In this document: positions 1-12,071 of the stretch, in pieces | Position numbering within the stretch: position 1 is the stretch's first letter | Layout: every line of letters begins with the position of its first letter | Origin: Candidatus Spyradenecus faecavium | GTDB lineage: Bacteria > Verrucomicrobiota > Kiritimatiellia > RFP12 > DVOR01 | NCBI GenBank assembly: GCA_018713405.1 | Contig: DVOR01000085.1 | Coordinates: 1 to 13,099 of the forward strand | DNA: 13,099 nucleotides | Direction of reading: 5' to 3' | Translations under genes and position numbers: made by a program | Notes under the pieces: generated by a model | Databases searched by the model: none | What the model was told of the DNA's origin: nothing | The model's input: the letters and a program-made list of their open reading frames with translations, nothing else

Positions 1-3072
<3,072 letters not shown>

Positions 3073-3093
3073 CCCACTTCCCGGAGGATCCAC

Positions 3094-7497
<4,404 letters not shown>

Positions 7498-7510
7498 TCC
7501 CCTTCCCCCC

Positions 7511-7547
7511 AAAAAAGCCCCGAGCCTCCCGCTCGGGGCTTTTTTTT
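7511..7547 (+). terminator. Intrinsic terminator of the rpoBC operon
   Basis: A perfect nine-base-pair stem, GCCCCGAGC (7517-7525) with GCTCGGGGC (7531-7539), has a five-base loop. It is preceded by six A and followed by eight T (7540-7547). It begins 13 bases after the rpoC stop. The A tract could pair with the T tract, giving a longer stem. The reverse strand also carries an A/T run, so it might work both ways, but no minus-strand gene points at it. Confidence 0.95.
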
Positions 7548-7549
7548 GT

Positions 7550-7581
7550 GGAAGCTTGGAAGTTTGGAGGCTTGGAAGCTT
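7550..7581 (+). repeat. Tandem block of four 8-bp units, consensus GGARGYTT (copy 1)
   Basis: Four consecutive octamers start at 7550, 7558, 7566 and 7574, reading GGAAGCTT, GGAAGTTT, GGAGGCTT and GGAAGCTT, then GGCCCCG. The same kind of four-unit block recurs at 11596-11627 in this orientation and at 11796-11827 inverted. It starts three bases after the rpoC terminator T run. Confidence 0.9.
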
Positions 7582-7636
7582 GGCCCCGCCCCTCCGGGGC
7601 GACCGGCCACCCGCCGTCAGGCGGCAGGGTGGGGGA

Positions 7637-7672
7637 CTCCTGCACCTCTTGTATCTCCTGCACCTCCTGAGC
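7637..7672 (+). repeat. Tandem block of 9-bp units, consensus CTCCTGCAY (copy 1)
   Basis: Four nonamers start at 7637, 7646, 7655 and 7664: CTCCTGCAC, CTCTTGTAT, CTCCTGCAC and the diverged CTCCTGAGC. Related blocks lie at 11718-11747 and, inverted, at 11987-12019. The nine-base period keeps a reading frame, but no start, ribosome site or continuing protein makes it coding. Confidence 0.85.
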
Positions 7673-7677
7673 GCCCC

Positions 7678-7756
7678 GGGGTGTGGGTGCTTGGCCCCCA
7701 CCACTCCAAATCCCTCCTGCGTCCTGCCGGCGGTAGCCGGCCCCCAATCTGCCCCA
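7678..7756 (+). repeat. Imperfect direct repeat of about 78 bp, copy A
   Basis: It begins with GGGTGTGGGTGCTTGG and ends with a 41-base core (7716-7756, CCTGCGTCCTGCCGGCGG... to ...CAATCTGCCCCA). The core is matched at 39 of 41 positions by 7933-7973, counted by eye. A shorter octamer-like echo, CAATCTGCG, follows at 7756-7772. The first part can form a GTGGGTGC-TTG-GCCCCCAC hairpin with one mismatch. Confidence 0.85.
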
Positions 7757-7780
7757 ATCTGCGCAATCTGCGGTTCCTCC

Positions 7781-7796
7781 TGCGTCTTCGCGGAAA
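7781..7796 (+). repeat. Dispersed 16-bp word TGCGTCTTCGCGGAAA, copy 1
   Basis: An exact copy of the 16-mer also found at 7873-7888 and 12195-12210, with a 14/16 copy at 9238-9253. All four are on the plus strand and outside genes. The centre can form a small CTTC-GCG-GAAG type hairpin. Confidence 0.85.
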
Positions 7797-7827
7797 AGCC
7801 CCACCCGTCGCCCCGCAGGGGCGCTCC

Positions 7828-7855
7828 GTTCTCTGTTCTCCGTTCTCCGTTCTCC
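7828..7855 (+). repeat. Tandem block of four 7-bp units, consensus GTTCTCC (copy 1)
   Basis: Heptamers start at 7828, 7835, 7842 and 7849; the first ends in T instead of C. The block is preceded by the palindrome GCCCCGCAGGGGC and followed by GGGGCGCGAAGCG. The same three-part order recurs at 11634-11696, so the heptamer block moves or is copied together with its flanking palindromes. Confidence 0.9.
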
Positions 7856-7872
7856 GGGGCGCGAAGCGACCC

Positions 7873-7888
7873 TGCGTCTTCGCGGAAA
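7873..7888 (+). repeat. Dispersed 16-bp word TGCGTCTTCGCGGAAA, copy 2
   Basis: Identical to the copies at 7781-7796 and 12195-12210 and in the same orientation. It lies just upstream of copy B of the direct repeat. Confidence 0.85.
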
Positions 7889-7897
7889 CGCGCCTCA

Positions 7898-7973
7898 GGG
7901 TGTGGGTGCTTGGCCTCCACCGCTTCAAGCTTCCTGCGTCCTGCCGGCGGCAACCGGCCCCCAATCTGCCCCA
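7898..7973 (+). repeat. Imperfect direct repeat of about 76 bp, copy B
   Basis: This is the partner of 7678-7756. It starts with GGGTGTGGGTGCTTGG and shares the 41-base core with two differences. The middle is more diverged. It sits about 220 bases from copy A, with the heptamer block and one 16-bp word in between. Confidence 0.85.
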
Positions 7974-8055
7974 CTCCGTGGTCCCCGGCATTGTGTGGGC
8001 CGCTGTGGATGTTGTCTCCGCCAACTTCCCTGGGCATTACTGCCGCCATCCGTAA

Positions 8056-8082
8056 CCCTGGCAACCGCCCAGGGGCTTTTTT
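8056..8082 (+). terminator. Terminator-like hairpin just upstream of the glycosyltransferase gene
   Basis: CCCTGG (8056-8061) pairs with CCAGGG (8069-8074) across a seven-base loop, followed by GGC... and six T (8077-8082). The stem is short but all G/C except one pair. The 15-base core GGCAACCGCCCAGGG is identical to the one in the terminator at 10765-10797. No gene is seen upstream for it to end, so it may insulate the next gene from rpoBC read-through, mark the end of a lost gene, or act as a leader attenuator. Confidence 0.65.
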
Positions 8083-8090
8083 GTTATCAT
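8082..8090 (+). promoter_or_regulatory. Candidate extended -10 promoter for the glycosyltransferase gene
   Basis: TGT followed directly by TATCAT (8085-8090, five of six to TATAAT) fits an extended -10 element. No convincing -35 box exists because that space is taken by the hairpin. Transcription would begin near 8097, leaving a very short leader that opens with the ribosome site. This is inferred from sequence only. Confidence 0.35.
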
Positions 8091-8096
8091 ATCCAC

Positions 8097-8100
8097 GGAG
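8097..8100 (+). promoter_or_regulatory. Ribosome binding site that fixes the glycosyltransferase start
   Basis: GGAG lies seven bases before ATG 8108. The reading frame is open far upstream, into rpoC, so this site together with the terminator decides that translation begins at 8108. Confidence 0.75.
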
Positions 8101-8107
8101 ATCAATC

Positions 8108-9121
8108 ATGACGACGACCCAAAAACAACTGCACCTTGCCTATGCCGCGGACGAAAAGTATGCGCGCTATGTCGAGGTCGCCATTCGCGCCGCCTATTGC
8201 AAGGCCAGCCGACCGGCGGATTTGATTATCCACTTCCTTGATTGCGGGCTCTCCGATGAGACGTGGGAGGGGGTGCAATCGCGTGTAAAGGCTGCGGTCC
8301 CTGCCGCCACCTTGATTCGTCATGTTATTGCTATGGCGCGCTTCCAAGGCTTCAAGACGTGGTGGGGAAGTCAGGCTATCTATGCGCGCCTTTTCCTGCC
8401 GACTCTTTTGCCGGACGTGGAATGGTGCCTCTATGCGGATGCGGACACTCTCTTTCTCGAAGACCCGCTGATGCTTTGCGACTGCTTCGATCCTAGCCTG
8501 TTGTTGCAGGGCTACCCGGATCCGTCTTGCGCCTGCGAGCCTCGGGTTCAGGAGTGGTTCCGTAAGGTTGGGTGTGTCGCCGTTCATGGGCAATACCTGT
8601 GCTCCGGATTTCTGATCTTTAATCTCAAGAAATGGCGAGAAGAAGGGATTGAGGCGAAGAGCCTTAAGCTTTTGGATGAGAATCCCGGAGCCGCCTATCC
8701 TGACCAAGATGCATTGAATGCCGCCTGTTCCGATCGGCTGGGCGTATTGCCGGAAGGGTGGGGGACGTTCACCTCTCGGATGTTTGCCGTGGACCGGCCC
8801 AAATGCGTCCACTACTTCGCGCGGGAAAGCCCTTGGCGCGCAGAGTTCTCTTGGCGGACGGGCTATCGTGACAATCTTCTTATCTGGCTCAACTGCGCGC
8901 GGGTCTTGGTGGGCATCCAACGGCGCGAAATCGTCAAGGTCCCCGCGTGGAAGTGGTGCCTGGGGCGCCTCTACGCGCGTCTGGTGACGATGGCCGTGCT
9001 GACCCTTTCCAAGGTGCCCAAGCTGGGGAACCGCCTCCGCTACTTCCATGGCCGCTTCTGTGACCGCAAGCACCGTTATCTTCTCTCCCCCAAGTTCTGG
9101 GAACAGCCTTCGGGGAACTAG
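8108..9121 (+). CDS. Glycosyltransferase family 8 (GT8) protein
   Basis: A 337-residue protein with the marks of GT8, retaining enzymes that move a sugar from a nucleotide donor (often UDP-glucose or UDP-galactose) to a glycan, commonly LPS core or other surface polysaccharide. It opens with a beta strand and donor-site start (LHLAYAADEKYARY, 8-21). The metal-binding DAD is at 111-113 (WCLYADADTLFLEDP). SGFLIFNLKKW follows at 166-176, then YPDQDALN at 197-204, and the His-containing motif HYFARESPW at 235-243, corresponding to HxxGxxKPW with two substitutions. The C-terminal 80 or so residues are basic and hydrophobic and may lie on the inner membrane. No signal peptide is seen, so it should act in the cytosol. 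GC is lower than in its neighbours (two 60-base lines counted by hand: 55% and 45%, against 67% in rpoC) and codons are mixed, which suggests transfer. The exact donor and acceptor cannot be told. Confidence 0.9.
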   Translation: MTTTQKQLHLAYAADEKYARYVEVAIRAAYCKASRPADLIIHFLDCGLSDETWEGVQSRVKAAVPAATLIRHVIAMARFQGFKTWWGSQAIYARLFLPTLLPDVEWCLYADADTLFLEDPLMLCDCFDPSLLLQGYPDPSCACEPRVQEWFRKVGCVAVHGQYLCSGFLIFNLKKWREEGIEAKSLKLLDENPGAAYPDQDALNAACSDRLGVLPEGWGTFTSRMFAVDRPKCVHYFARESPWRAEFSWRTGYRDNLLIWLNCARVLVGIQRREIVKVPAWKWCLGRLYARLVTMAVLTLSKVPKLGNRLRYFHGRFCDRKHRYLLSPKFWEQPSGN

Positions 9122-9185
9122 TCCAGGTCGCCCAACACTGTTCAAGGACATCCGCGCCGTCTGCGGCGCCCCTCCCGTAAGCCGT

Positions 9186-9238
9186 GAAGGTGCGGGTGGA
9201 CGGCGGGGATCGTCCCCGCCGGATCGCCCGCACCCTTC
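9186..9238. other. Long two-part inverted repeat between the glycosyltransferase and RNase genes
   Basis: The inner stem CGGCGGGGA (9201-9209) pairs with TCCCCGCCG (9213-9221) around TCG. The outer arm GAAGGTGCGGG (9186-9196) pairs with CCCGCACCCTTC (9227-9238) with one bulged base. No T run follows on either strand, so it is a poor intrinsic terminator. It may act as an mRNA 3'-end stabiliser for the upstream gene or be a REP-like element. Confidence 0.6.
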
Positions 9239-9253
9239 GCGTCTTCGCGGAAG
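9238..9253 (+). repeat. Dispersed 16-bp word, diverged copy 4
   Basis: CGCGTCTTCGCGGAAG matches TGCGTCTTCGCGGAAA at 14 of 16 positions. Flanking CGCG on both sides extends its hairpin potential. It directly follows the long inverted repeat. Confidence 0.6.
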
Positions 9254-9279
9254 CGCGCCGCCCGGCGCCGCCCCTCCCC

Positions 9280-9308
9280 TTGACCTTCCCTCCTCGCTGT
9301 GCGAAAAT
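9280..9308 (+). promoter_or_regulatory. Candidate sigma-70-type promoter for the beta-CASP RNase gene
   Basis: TTGACC (9280-9285, five of six to TTGACA), then a 17-base spacer, then GAAAAT (9303-9308, four of six to TATAAT). It lies 26 bases before the start codon, giving a short leader that holds AAAGGAG. Spacing is ideal, and it implies the gene is transcribed apart from the glycosyltransferase gene. Confidence 0.55.
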
Positions 9309-9333
9309 AGAGCCAAGAAAGGAGCCTGCCGCC

Positions 9334-10740
9334 ATGTACACCGTCACCTTCCAGGGCGCCGCCCGCACCACCACAGGATCCATGCACATCGTCGACGTCA
9401 ACGGCCTGCGCATCCTCCTCGACTGCGGCCTCTACCAAGGCCACCGCAAAGAGGCCTTCGAGCGCAACCGCCGCCTCATGGTCGACCCCAAGACCGTCTC
9501 CTGCGTCCTCCTCTCCCACGCCCACATCGACCACAGCGGCAACCTCCCCTCCCTCATCCGTGCCGGCTGGCGCGGCCCCATCCACACCACCGAGGCCACC
9601 CGCGACCTCTGCGACCCCATGCTCCACGACTGCGCCTTCATCACCAAGCACGACGTCGAGATCGTCAACCGCCGCCGCGTCGCCGAGGGCCGCACCCCCT
9701 TCGAGCCCCTCTACGAGGACCCCGACGTCGACCAGACCCTCGCCCTCATGCAAGGCTGGCCCTACAAACGCGCCATCGACCTCGGCAACGGCGTCGGCGC
9801 CGTCTTCCACAACGCCGGCCACATCCTCGGCTCCGCCCACGTCGAGCTCTTCGCCCGCCAGCCCAACGGCACCTACCGCCGCCTCCTCTTCTCCGGCGAC
9901 GTCGGCCAGCCCGGCGCCCCCATCCTCCCGCCCCCCGACCCGCCCGTCGGCCCCGACGTCCTCCTCGTCGAATCCACCTACGCCGACCGCGACCACCCCC
10001 CCCGCGCCAACGTCTCCGGCCGCCTCCGCGACTACATCCTCGACATCGTCCAGCAGCGCGCCAAGCTCGTCATCCCCGCCTTCAGCGTCGGCCGCACCCA
10101 GCAGATCCTCTTCTTCCTCAACGGCCTCATCCGCGAGAACAAAATCCCCCCCGTCCCCATCTACGTCGACTCCCCCCTCTCCCTCAAGGCCACCCAGATT
10201 TACGCCCGCCACACCGACTGCTACGGCCAGGCCGCCAGCGACCTCCTCCGCCAGGGCGTCGACCTCTTCAAGATGCCCGGCCTCCAATTCATCCAGACCG
10301 CCGACCAATCCAAGGCCCTCAACCACGCCCCCGGCCCCATGGTCATCATCGCCGCCAGCGGCATGTGCGAAGGCGGCCGCATCCTCCACCACCTCCAAAA
10401 CACCGTCCAAGACCCCCGCAACATCATCCTCATCGTCGGCTACCAAGCCGAAGGCACCCTCGGCCGACGCATCGTCGCCTACCAATCCCCCCTCAAGATC
10501 CTCGGCGACACCTTCGAGCTCCGCGCCCGCGTCCACACCATCAACGCCCTCTCCGCCCACGCCGACCGCACCGCCCTCCGCGACTGGGTCCGCGCCGTCA
10601 ACGCCAAAGGCACCGTCAAGAAAGCCTTCGCCGTCCACGGCGAGGACGACAAAGTCACCGCCATGTGCCAAATCCTCCGCGAAGCCGGCTACAAAGACCC
10701 CGTCGCCCCCGTCCCCGGCGCCGTCTACAAGGGGCTCTAA
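9334..10740 (+). CDS. Beta-CASP family metallo-beta-lactamase RNase (CPSF73/YSH1-like, COG1236 type)
   Basis: A 468-residue protein of the family that cuts or trims RNA with two zinc ions, related to the mRNA 3'-end nuclease CPSF73. Its target here is unknown. All catalytic motifs are visible: HAHIDH at 62-67, H163 in AGHILGSAH, D189 in SGDVG, beta-CASP motif A E213 in VESTY, motif B H409 in LSAHAD, and motif C H435 in VHGE. Also present are IPAFSVGRTQ and ASGMCEGGR, typical of the beta-CASP insert. The length is normal for the bacterial family and nothing is missing. No signal peptide, so cytosolic. ATG 9334 is preceded by AAAGGAG (9318-9324) at nine bases. Codons are strongly C-ending. The gene has its own promoter candidate and ends at a hairpin shared with the convergent gene. 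The family call is firm, the biological role is not. Confidence 0.95.
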   Translation: MYTVTFQGAARTTTGSMHIVDVNGLRILLDCGLYQGHRKEAFERNRRLMVDPKTVSCVLLSHAHIDHSGNLPSLIRAGWRGPIHTTEATRDLCDPMLHDCAFITKHDVEIVNRRRVAEGRTPFEPLYEDPDVDQTLALMQGWPYKRAIDLGNGVGAVFHNAGHILGSAHVELFARQPNGTYRRLLFSGDVGQPGAPILPPPDPPVGPDVLLVESTYADRDHPPRANVSGRLRDYILDIVQQRAKLVIPAFSVGRTQQILFFLNGLIRENKIPPVPIYVDSPLSLKATQIYARHTDCYGQAASDLLRQGVDLFKMPGLQFIQTADQSKALNHAPGPMVIIAASGMCEGGRILHHLQNTVQDPRNIILIVGYQAEGTLGRRIVAYQSPLKILGDTFELRARVHTINALSAHADRTALRDWVRAVNAKGTVKKAFAVHGEDDKVTAMCQILREAGYKDPVAPVPGAVYKGL

Positions 10741-10764
10741 GCTGCACCCTGCGACCCCCGCCAC

Positions 10765-10797
10765 AAAAAGGCCCCGGGCAACCGCCCAGGGCCCTTT
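10765..10797. terminator. Shared hairpin terminator between two convergent genes
   Basis: AAAAAGGCCCCGGGC pairs with GCCCAGGGCCCTTT with one bulge and one mismatch, around AACC. Read on the minus strand the stem is followed by five T, so it should end the PEP-CTERM gene transcript. On the plus strand only three T follow, so termination of the RNase gene would be weaker. The core GGCAACCGCCCAGGG (10777-10791) equals that at 8060-8074. Confidence 0.8.
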
Positions 10798-10815
10798 CAG
10801 TCACGCACCCCTGTC

Positions 10816-11511
10816 TCAGAGGCGGCGGCGCAACGCCACGCCAGCCACCCCCAGCGCCAACAACGCCAACGCCGTCGGCTCCGGAATCGTGGGATCCGGC
10901 TCCTCGGCGAGCGCCGTGGTGTAGGTGAGGGAATCGACCCACACGGAATTGGGGAGGCTGAGGTTGTTCCAATACCCGCCGCGGCCTCCGACGAGCTCGA
11001 TGCCGGTGATGCCATTGGAGAAGTTCGGCAGGGTGCCATCCCCCAAGGTCACCAACGGGGCCCCGTTCAGGGAGAGGACCATCGACCGGGCGGTGGCGTC
11101 ATAGACGACCTCGAAGTTATTCGTGACGCCCAAGGTCGGGGTGTCGACGCTGGTGCCCTGCGAACCCTTCCCATCGGCTCCCCACGTGGAGATGTGGTCA
11201 CCATAGAAATAGGTGGACAGCTCCTGCGTCGCGTTTCCGGAGGTCAGCGTGAACAACGTGCGAAGCGAATCGCCGAGATGGTCGTTGAACCAATTCGCGT
11301 CTTCCTGCGCACGGAAGGTGACGCAGAAGCGCAGGGCGAAACTCGTCCCCGATGCGATGTTGAGTCCGTTGACGGTGTAGGTGCCGGTCGTGCCATCGCG
11401 GTACTCGCTCGACTGCCCGAGCGTGACGGTGGTGCCCTTCTCCCAATCAAACTCCGTGGCGCCGACGAGGCCCGCGCAGAGCGCCGCGAGCGTAAACAAA
11501 ACTTGCTTCAT
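10816..11511 (-). CDS. PEP-CTERM sorting domain surface/exported protein
   Basis: A 231-residue secreted protein. An N-terminal signal peptide (MKQVLFTLAALCAGLVGA) probably ends after residue 18. The middle is rich in Thr, Ser, Gly, Asn and aromatic residues in alternating pattern, as in beta-sandwich (LamG or concanavalin-like) domains, though I cannot assign a family. The C-terminus carries the PEP-CTERM signal: IPEPTA, a hydrophobic segment (LALLALGVAGVAL), then RRRL. In this family the tail is recognised by an exosortase-type membrane enzyme, and host genomes usually make exopolysaccharide. The start is ATG at 11509-11511 because it opens a clean signal peptide and has AAAGGA upstream. 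A longer frame to 11571 would begin upstream of the predicted promoter -10 box. The gene stands alone, convergent with the RNase gene. Function unknown; no exosortase gene is in the window. Confidence 0.9.
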   Translation of the reverse strand: MKQVLFTLAALCAGLVGATEFDWEKGTTVTLGQSSEYRDGTTGTYTVNGLNIASGTSFALRFCVTFRAQEDANWFNDHLGDSLRTLFTLTSGNATQELSTYFYGDHISTWGADGKGSQGTSVDTPTLGVTNNFEVVYDATARSMVLSLNGAPLVTLGDGTLPNFSNGITGIELVGGRGGYWNNLSLPNSVWVDSLTYTTALAEEPDPTIPEPTALALLALGVAGVALRRRL

Positions 11512-11519
11512 GGAATCAA

Positions 11520-11525
11520 TCCTTT
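11520..11525 (-). promoter_or_regulatory. Ribosome binding site that fixes the PEP-CTERM gene start
   Basis: Read on the minus strand, AAAGGA stands eight bases before ATG 11511. It supports the signal-peptide start over the in-frame ATG 60 bases upstream. Confidence 0.65.
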
Positions 11526-11530
11526 CCTTT

Positions 11531-11547
11531 CCTCGGACCTCCCGAGG
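11531..11547 (-). promoter_or_regulatory. Small hairpin in the PEP-CTERM gene leader
   Basis: CCTCGG (11531-11536) pairs with CCGAGG (11542-11547), six base pairs with a five-base loop. It would sit near the 5' end of the predicted transcript, just ahead of the ribosome site, and could protect the mRNA end. There is no T run. No riboswitch class is recognisable. Confidence 0.4.
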
Positions 11548-11556
11548 ACTGCCACA

Positions 11557-11585
11557 AAGATAGCATAACAATCGGGGGGGGGCAA
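11557..11585 (-). promoter_or_regulatory. Candidate promoter of the PEP-CTERM gene with a nine-G/C tract in the spacer
   Basis: Read on the minus strand: TTGCCC (11580-11585, four of six to the -35 consensus), a 17-base spacer, and TATCTT (11557-11562, four of six to the -10 consensus). A run of nine C (G on the plus strand, 11574-11582) covers the end of the -35 box and the first part of the spacer. Gain or loss of bases in such a run changes the spacing between the boxes. Confidence 0.5.
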
Positions 11586-11595
11586 GCCTTATTTT

Positions 11596-11627
11596 GGAAG
11601 TTTGGAAGTTTGGAGGTTTGGAGGTTT
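11596..11627 (+). repeat. Tandem block of four 8-bp units, GGARGTTT (copy 2, left arm)
   Basis: Octamers start at 11596, 11604, 11612 and 11620: GGAAGTTT twice, then GGAGGTTT twice. It forms the left end of a unit whose right end is the inverted block 11796-11827; the two ends match at 27 of 32 positions by hand count. Confidence 0.9.
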
Positions 11628-11633
11628 GGCCTC

Positions 11634-11696
11634 GCCCCGCAGGGGCATTCTGTTCTCCGTTCTCTGTTCTCCGTTCTCCGGGGCGCGAAGCGCCCC
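11634..11696 (+). repeat. Palindrome - four 7-bp units - hairpin module (heptamer copy 2)
   Basis: GCCCCGCAGGGGC (11634-11646) is followed by four heptamers GTTCTCC/GTTCTCT at 11652, 11659, 11666 and 11673. Then comes a perfect hairpin GGGGCGC-GAA-GCGCCCC (11680-11696). The same order occurs at 7810-7872, where the last hairpin has one mismatch. Confidence 0.9.
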
Positions 11697-11700
11697 TTCA

Positions 11701-11747
11701 TCGCCCCGCAGGGGCGCCTCCTGCATCTCTTGGACCTCCTGCATCTC
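11701..11747 (+). repeat. Palindrome plus 9-bp tandem block, forward copy
   Basis: GCCCCGCAGGGGC at 11703-11715 is followed by nonamers CTCCTGCAT, CTCTTGGAC and CTCCTGCAT from 11718. The reverse complement of this arrangement is found at 11987-12034, on the other side of the 22-bp array. Confidence 0.85.
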
Positions 11748-11763
11748 CCGCGCGCCGCCCGGG

Positions 11764-11784
11764 GTGTGGGGGCTTGGCCCCCAC
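11764..11784 (+). repeat. GTGTGGG...TTGGCCCCCAC hairpin word, third copy
   Basis: GTGGGGGC (11766-11773) and GCCCCCAC (11777-11784) form a perfect eight-base-pair stem around TTG. Related copies at 7681-7701 and 7900-7920 start the direct repeats of the first gap. Confidence 0.8.
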
Positions 11785-11795
11785 GGCCGCCCACC

Positions 11796-11827
11796 AAGCT
11801 TCCAAACTTCCAAACCTCCAAGCTTCC
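11796..11827 (-). repeat. Tandem block of four 8-bp units, inverted (copy 3, right arm)
   Basis: Read on the plus strand the units are AAGCTTCC, AAACTTCC, AAACCTCC and AAGCTTCC, exactly four. On the minus strand this is the GGARGYTT block of 7550-7581. Confidence 0.9.
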
Positions 11828-11854
11828 GGAATGGGCCGCCAAGCGGCCCATTCC
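11828..11854. other. Perfect 12-bp hairpin with CAA loop
   Basis: GGAATGGGCCGC (11828-11839) pairs with GCGGCCCATTCC (11843-11854). It abuts the right octamer block without a gap. No T tract follows on either strand, so it is not a standard terminator. The word AATGGGCCGCC recurs at 12210-12220 without its partner. Confidence 0.8.
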
Positions 11855-11877
11855 AAATAACTCATTATGCATTTCCG

Positions 11878-11960
11878 AAACCCTTAAGGGTTTGGCCCAA
11901 AACCCTTAGGGTTCCGACCCAAAACCCTTAGGGTTTCGCCTCGAACCCCTTAGGGTTTCG
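11878..11960. repeat. Array of four 22-bp palindromic repeats (AAACCCTTAGGGTTT)
   Basis: Four palindromes are centred near 11885, 11907, 11929 and 11951, so the period is close to 22 bp. The first is the perfect AAACCCTTAAGGGTTT; the others have a one-base-shorter centre (CCCTTAGGG) and small changes. The bases between them vary more (GGCC, CCGACCC, CGCCTCG). Since 22 is not a multiple of three, a coding repeat is unlikely. The array ends about 325 bases before the pseudopilin start. Confidence 0.9.
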
Positions 11961-11986
11961 CGGGGCGCCAGGCACCCCACGCGACA

Positions 11987-12034
11987 CAGGAGATGCAGGA
12001 GTGTCAGGAGATGCAGGAGCGCCCCTGCGGGGCG
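11987..12034 (-). repeat. Palindrome plus 9-bp tandem block, inverted copy
   Basis: CAGGAGATG, CAGGAGTGT and CAGGAGATG from 11987 are followed by GCGCCCCTGCGGGGCGACC. It is the reverse complement arrangement of 11701-11747. The pair encloses the 12-bp hairpin and the 22-bp array. Confidence 0.85.
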
Positions 12035-12071
12035 ACCGGCGAAGCCGCAACCAGGGCGGCCACGCCGCCCC

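Larger units (their letters stand above)
7548..8107. other. Repeat-rich non-coding gap between rpoC and the glycosyltransferase gene
   Basis: No credible gene is seen in these 560 bases. Open frames here come from lack of stops in GC-rich DNA and lack a ribosome site and protein-like composition. The stretch is a mosaic: an 8-bp tandem block, a 9-bp tandem block, a 7-bp tandem block, copies of the word TGCGTCTTCGCGGAAA, a GCCCCGCAGGGGC palindrome and two copies of an imperfect direct repeat of about 78 bases. The last part, about 7975-8055, shows no repeat I can recognise. It could be a decayed gene end, since a terminator-like hairpin follows it. Confidence 0.8.

Noticed and set aside
7546..8055. 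Plus-strand frame of 169 codons in the first repeat gap.
   Set aside because: It translates tandem repeats and hairpins, has no ribosome site or domain, and begins inside the rpoC terminator T run.
10002..10016. A run of eight C inside the RNase gene as a phase-variable coding tract.
   Set aside because: It comes from consecutive CAC CCC CCC CGC codons in a gene that uses C at nearly every third position; similar C runs occur in rpoC. Nothing marks it as special.
11512..11571. A 20-residue longer start for the PEP-CTERM protein.
   Set aside because: It would begin upstream of the predicted -10 box, spoil the signal peptide and lack a ribosome site.
11878..11960. CRISPR array or telomere-like repeat.
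   Set aside because: The unit is only 22 bp with 5-8 bp of variable sequence, so there are no spacers. The units are palindromes and do not form a one-direction TTTAGGG tract.
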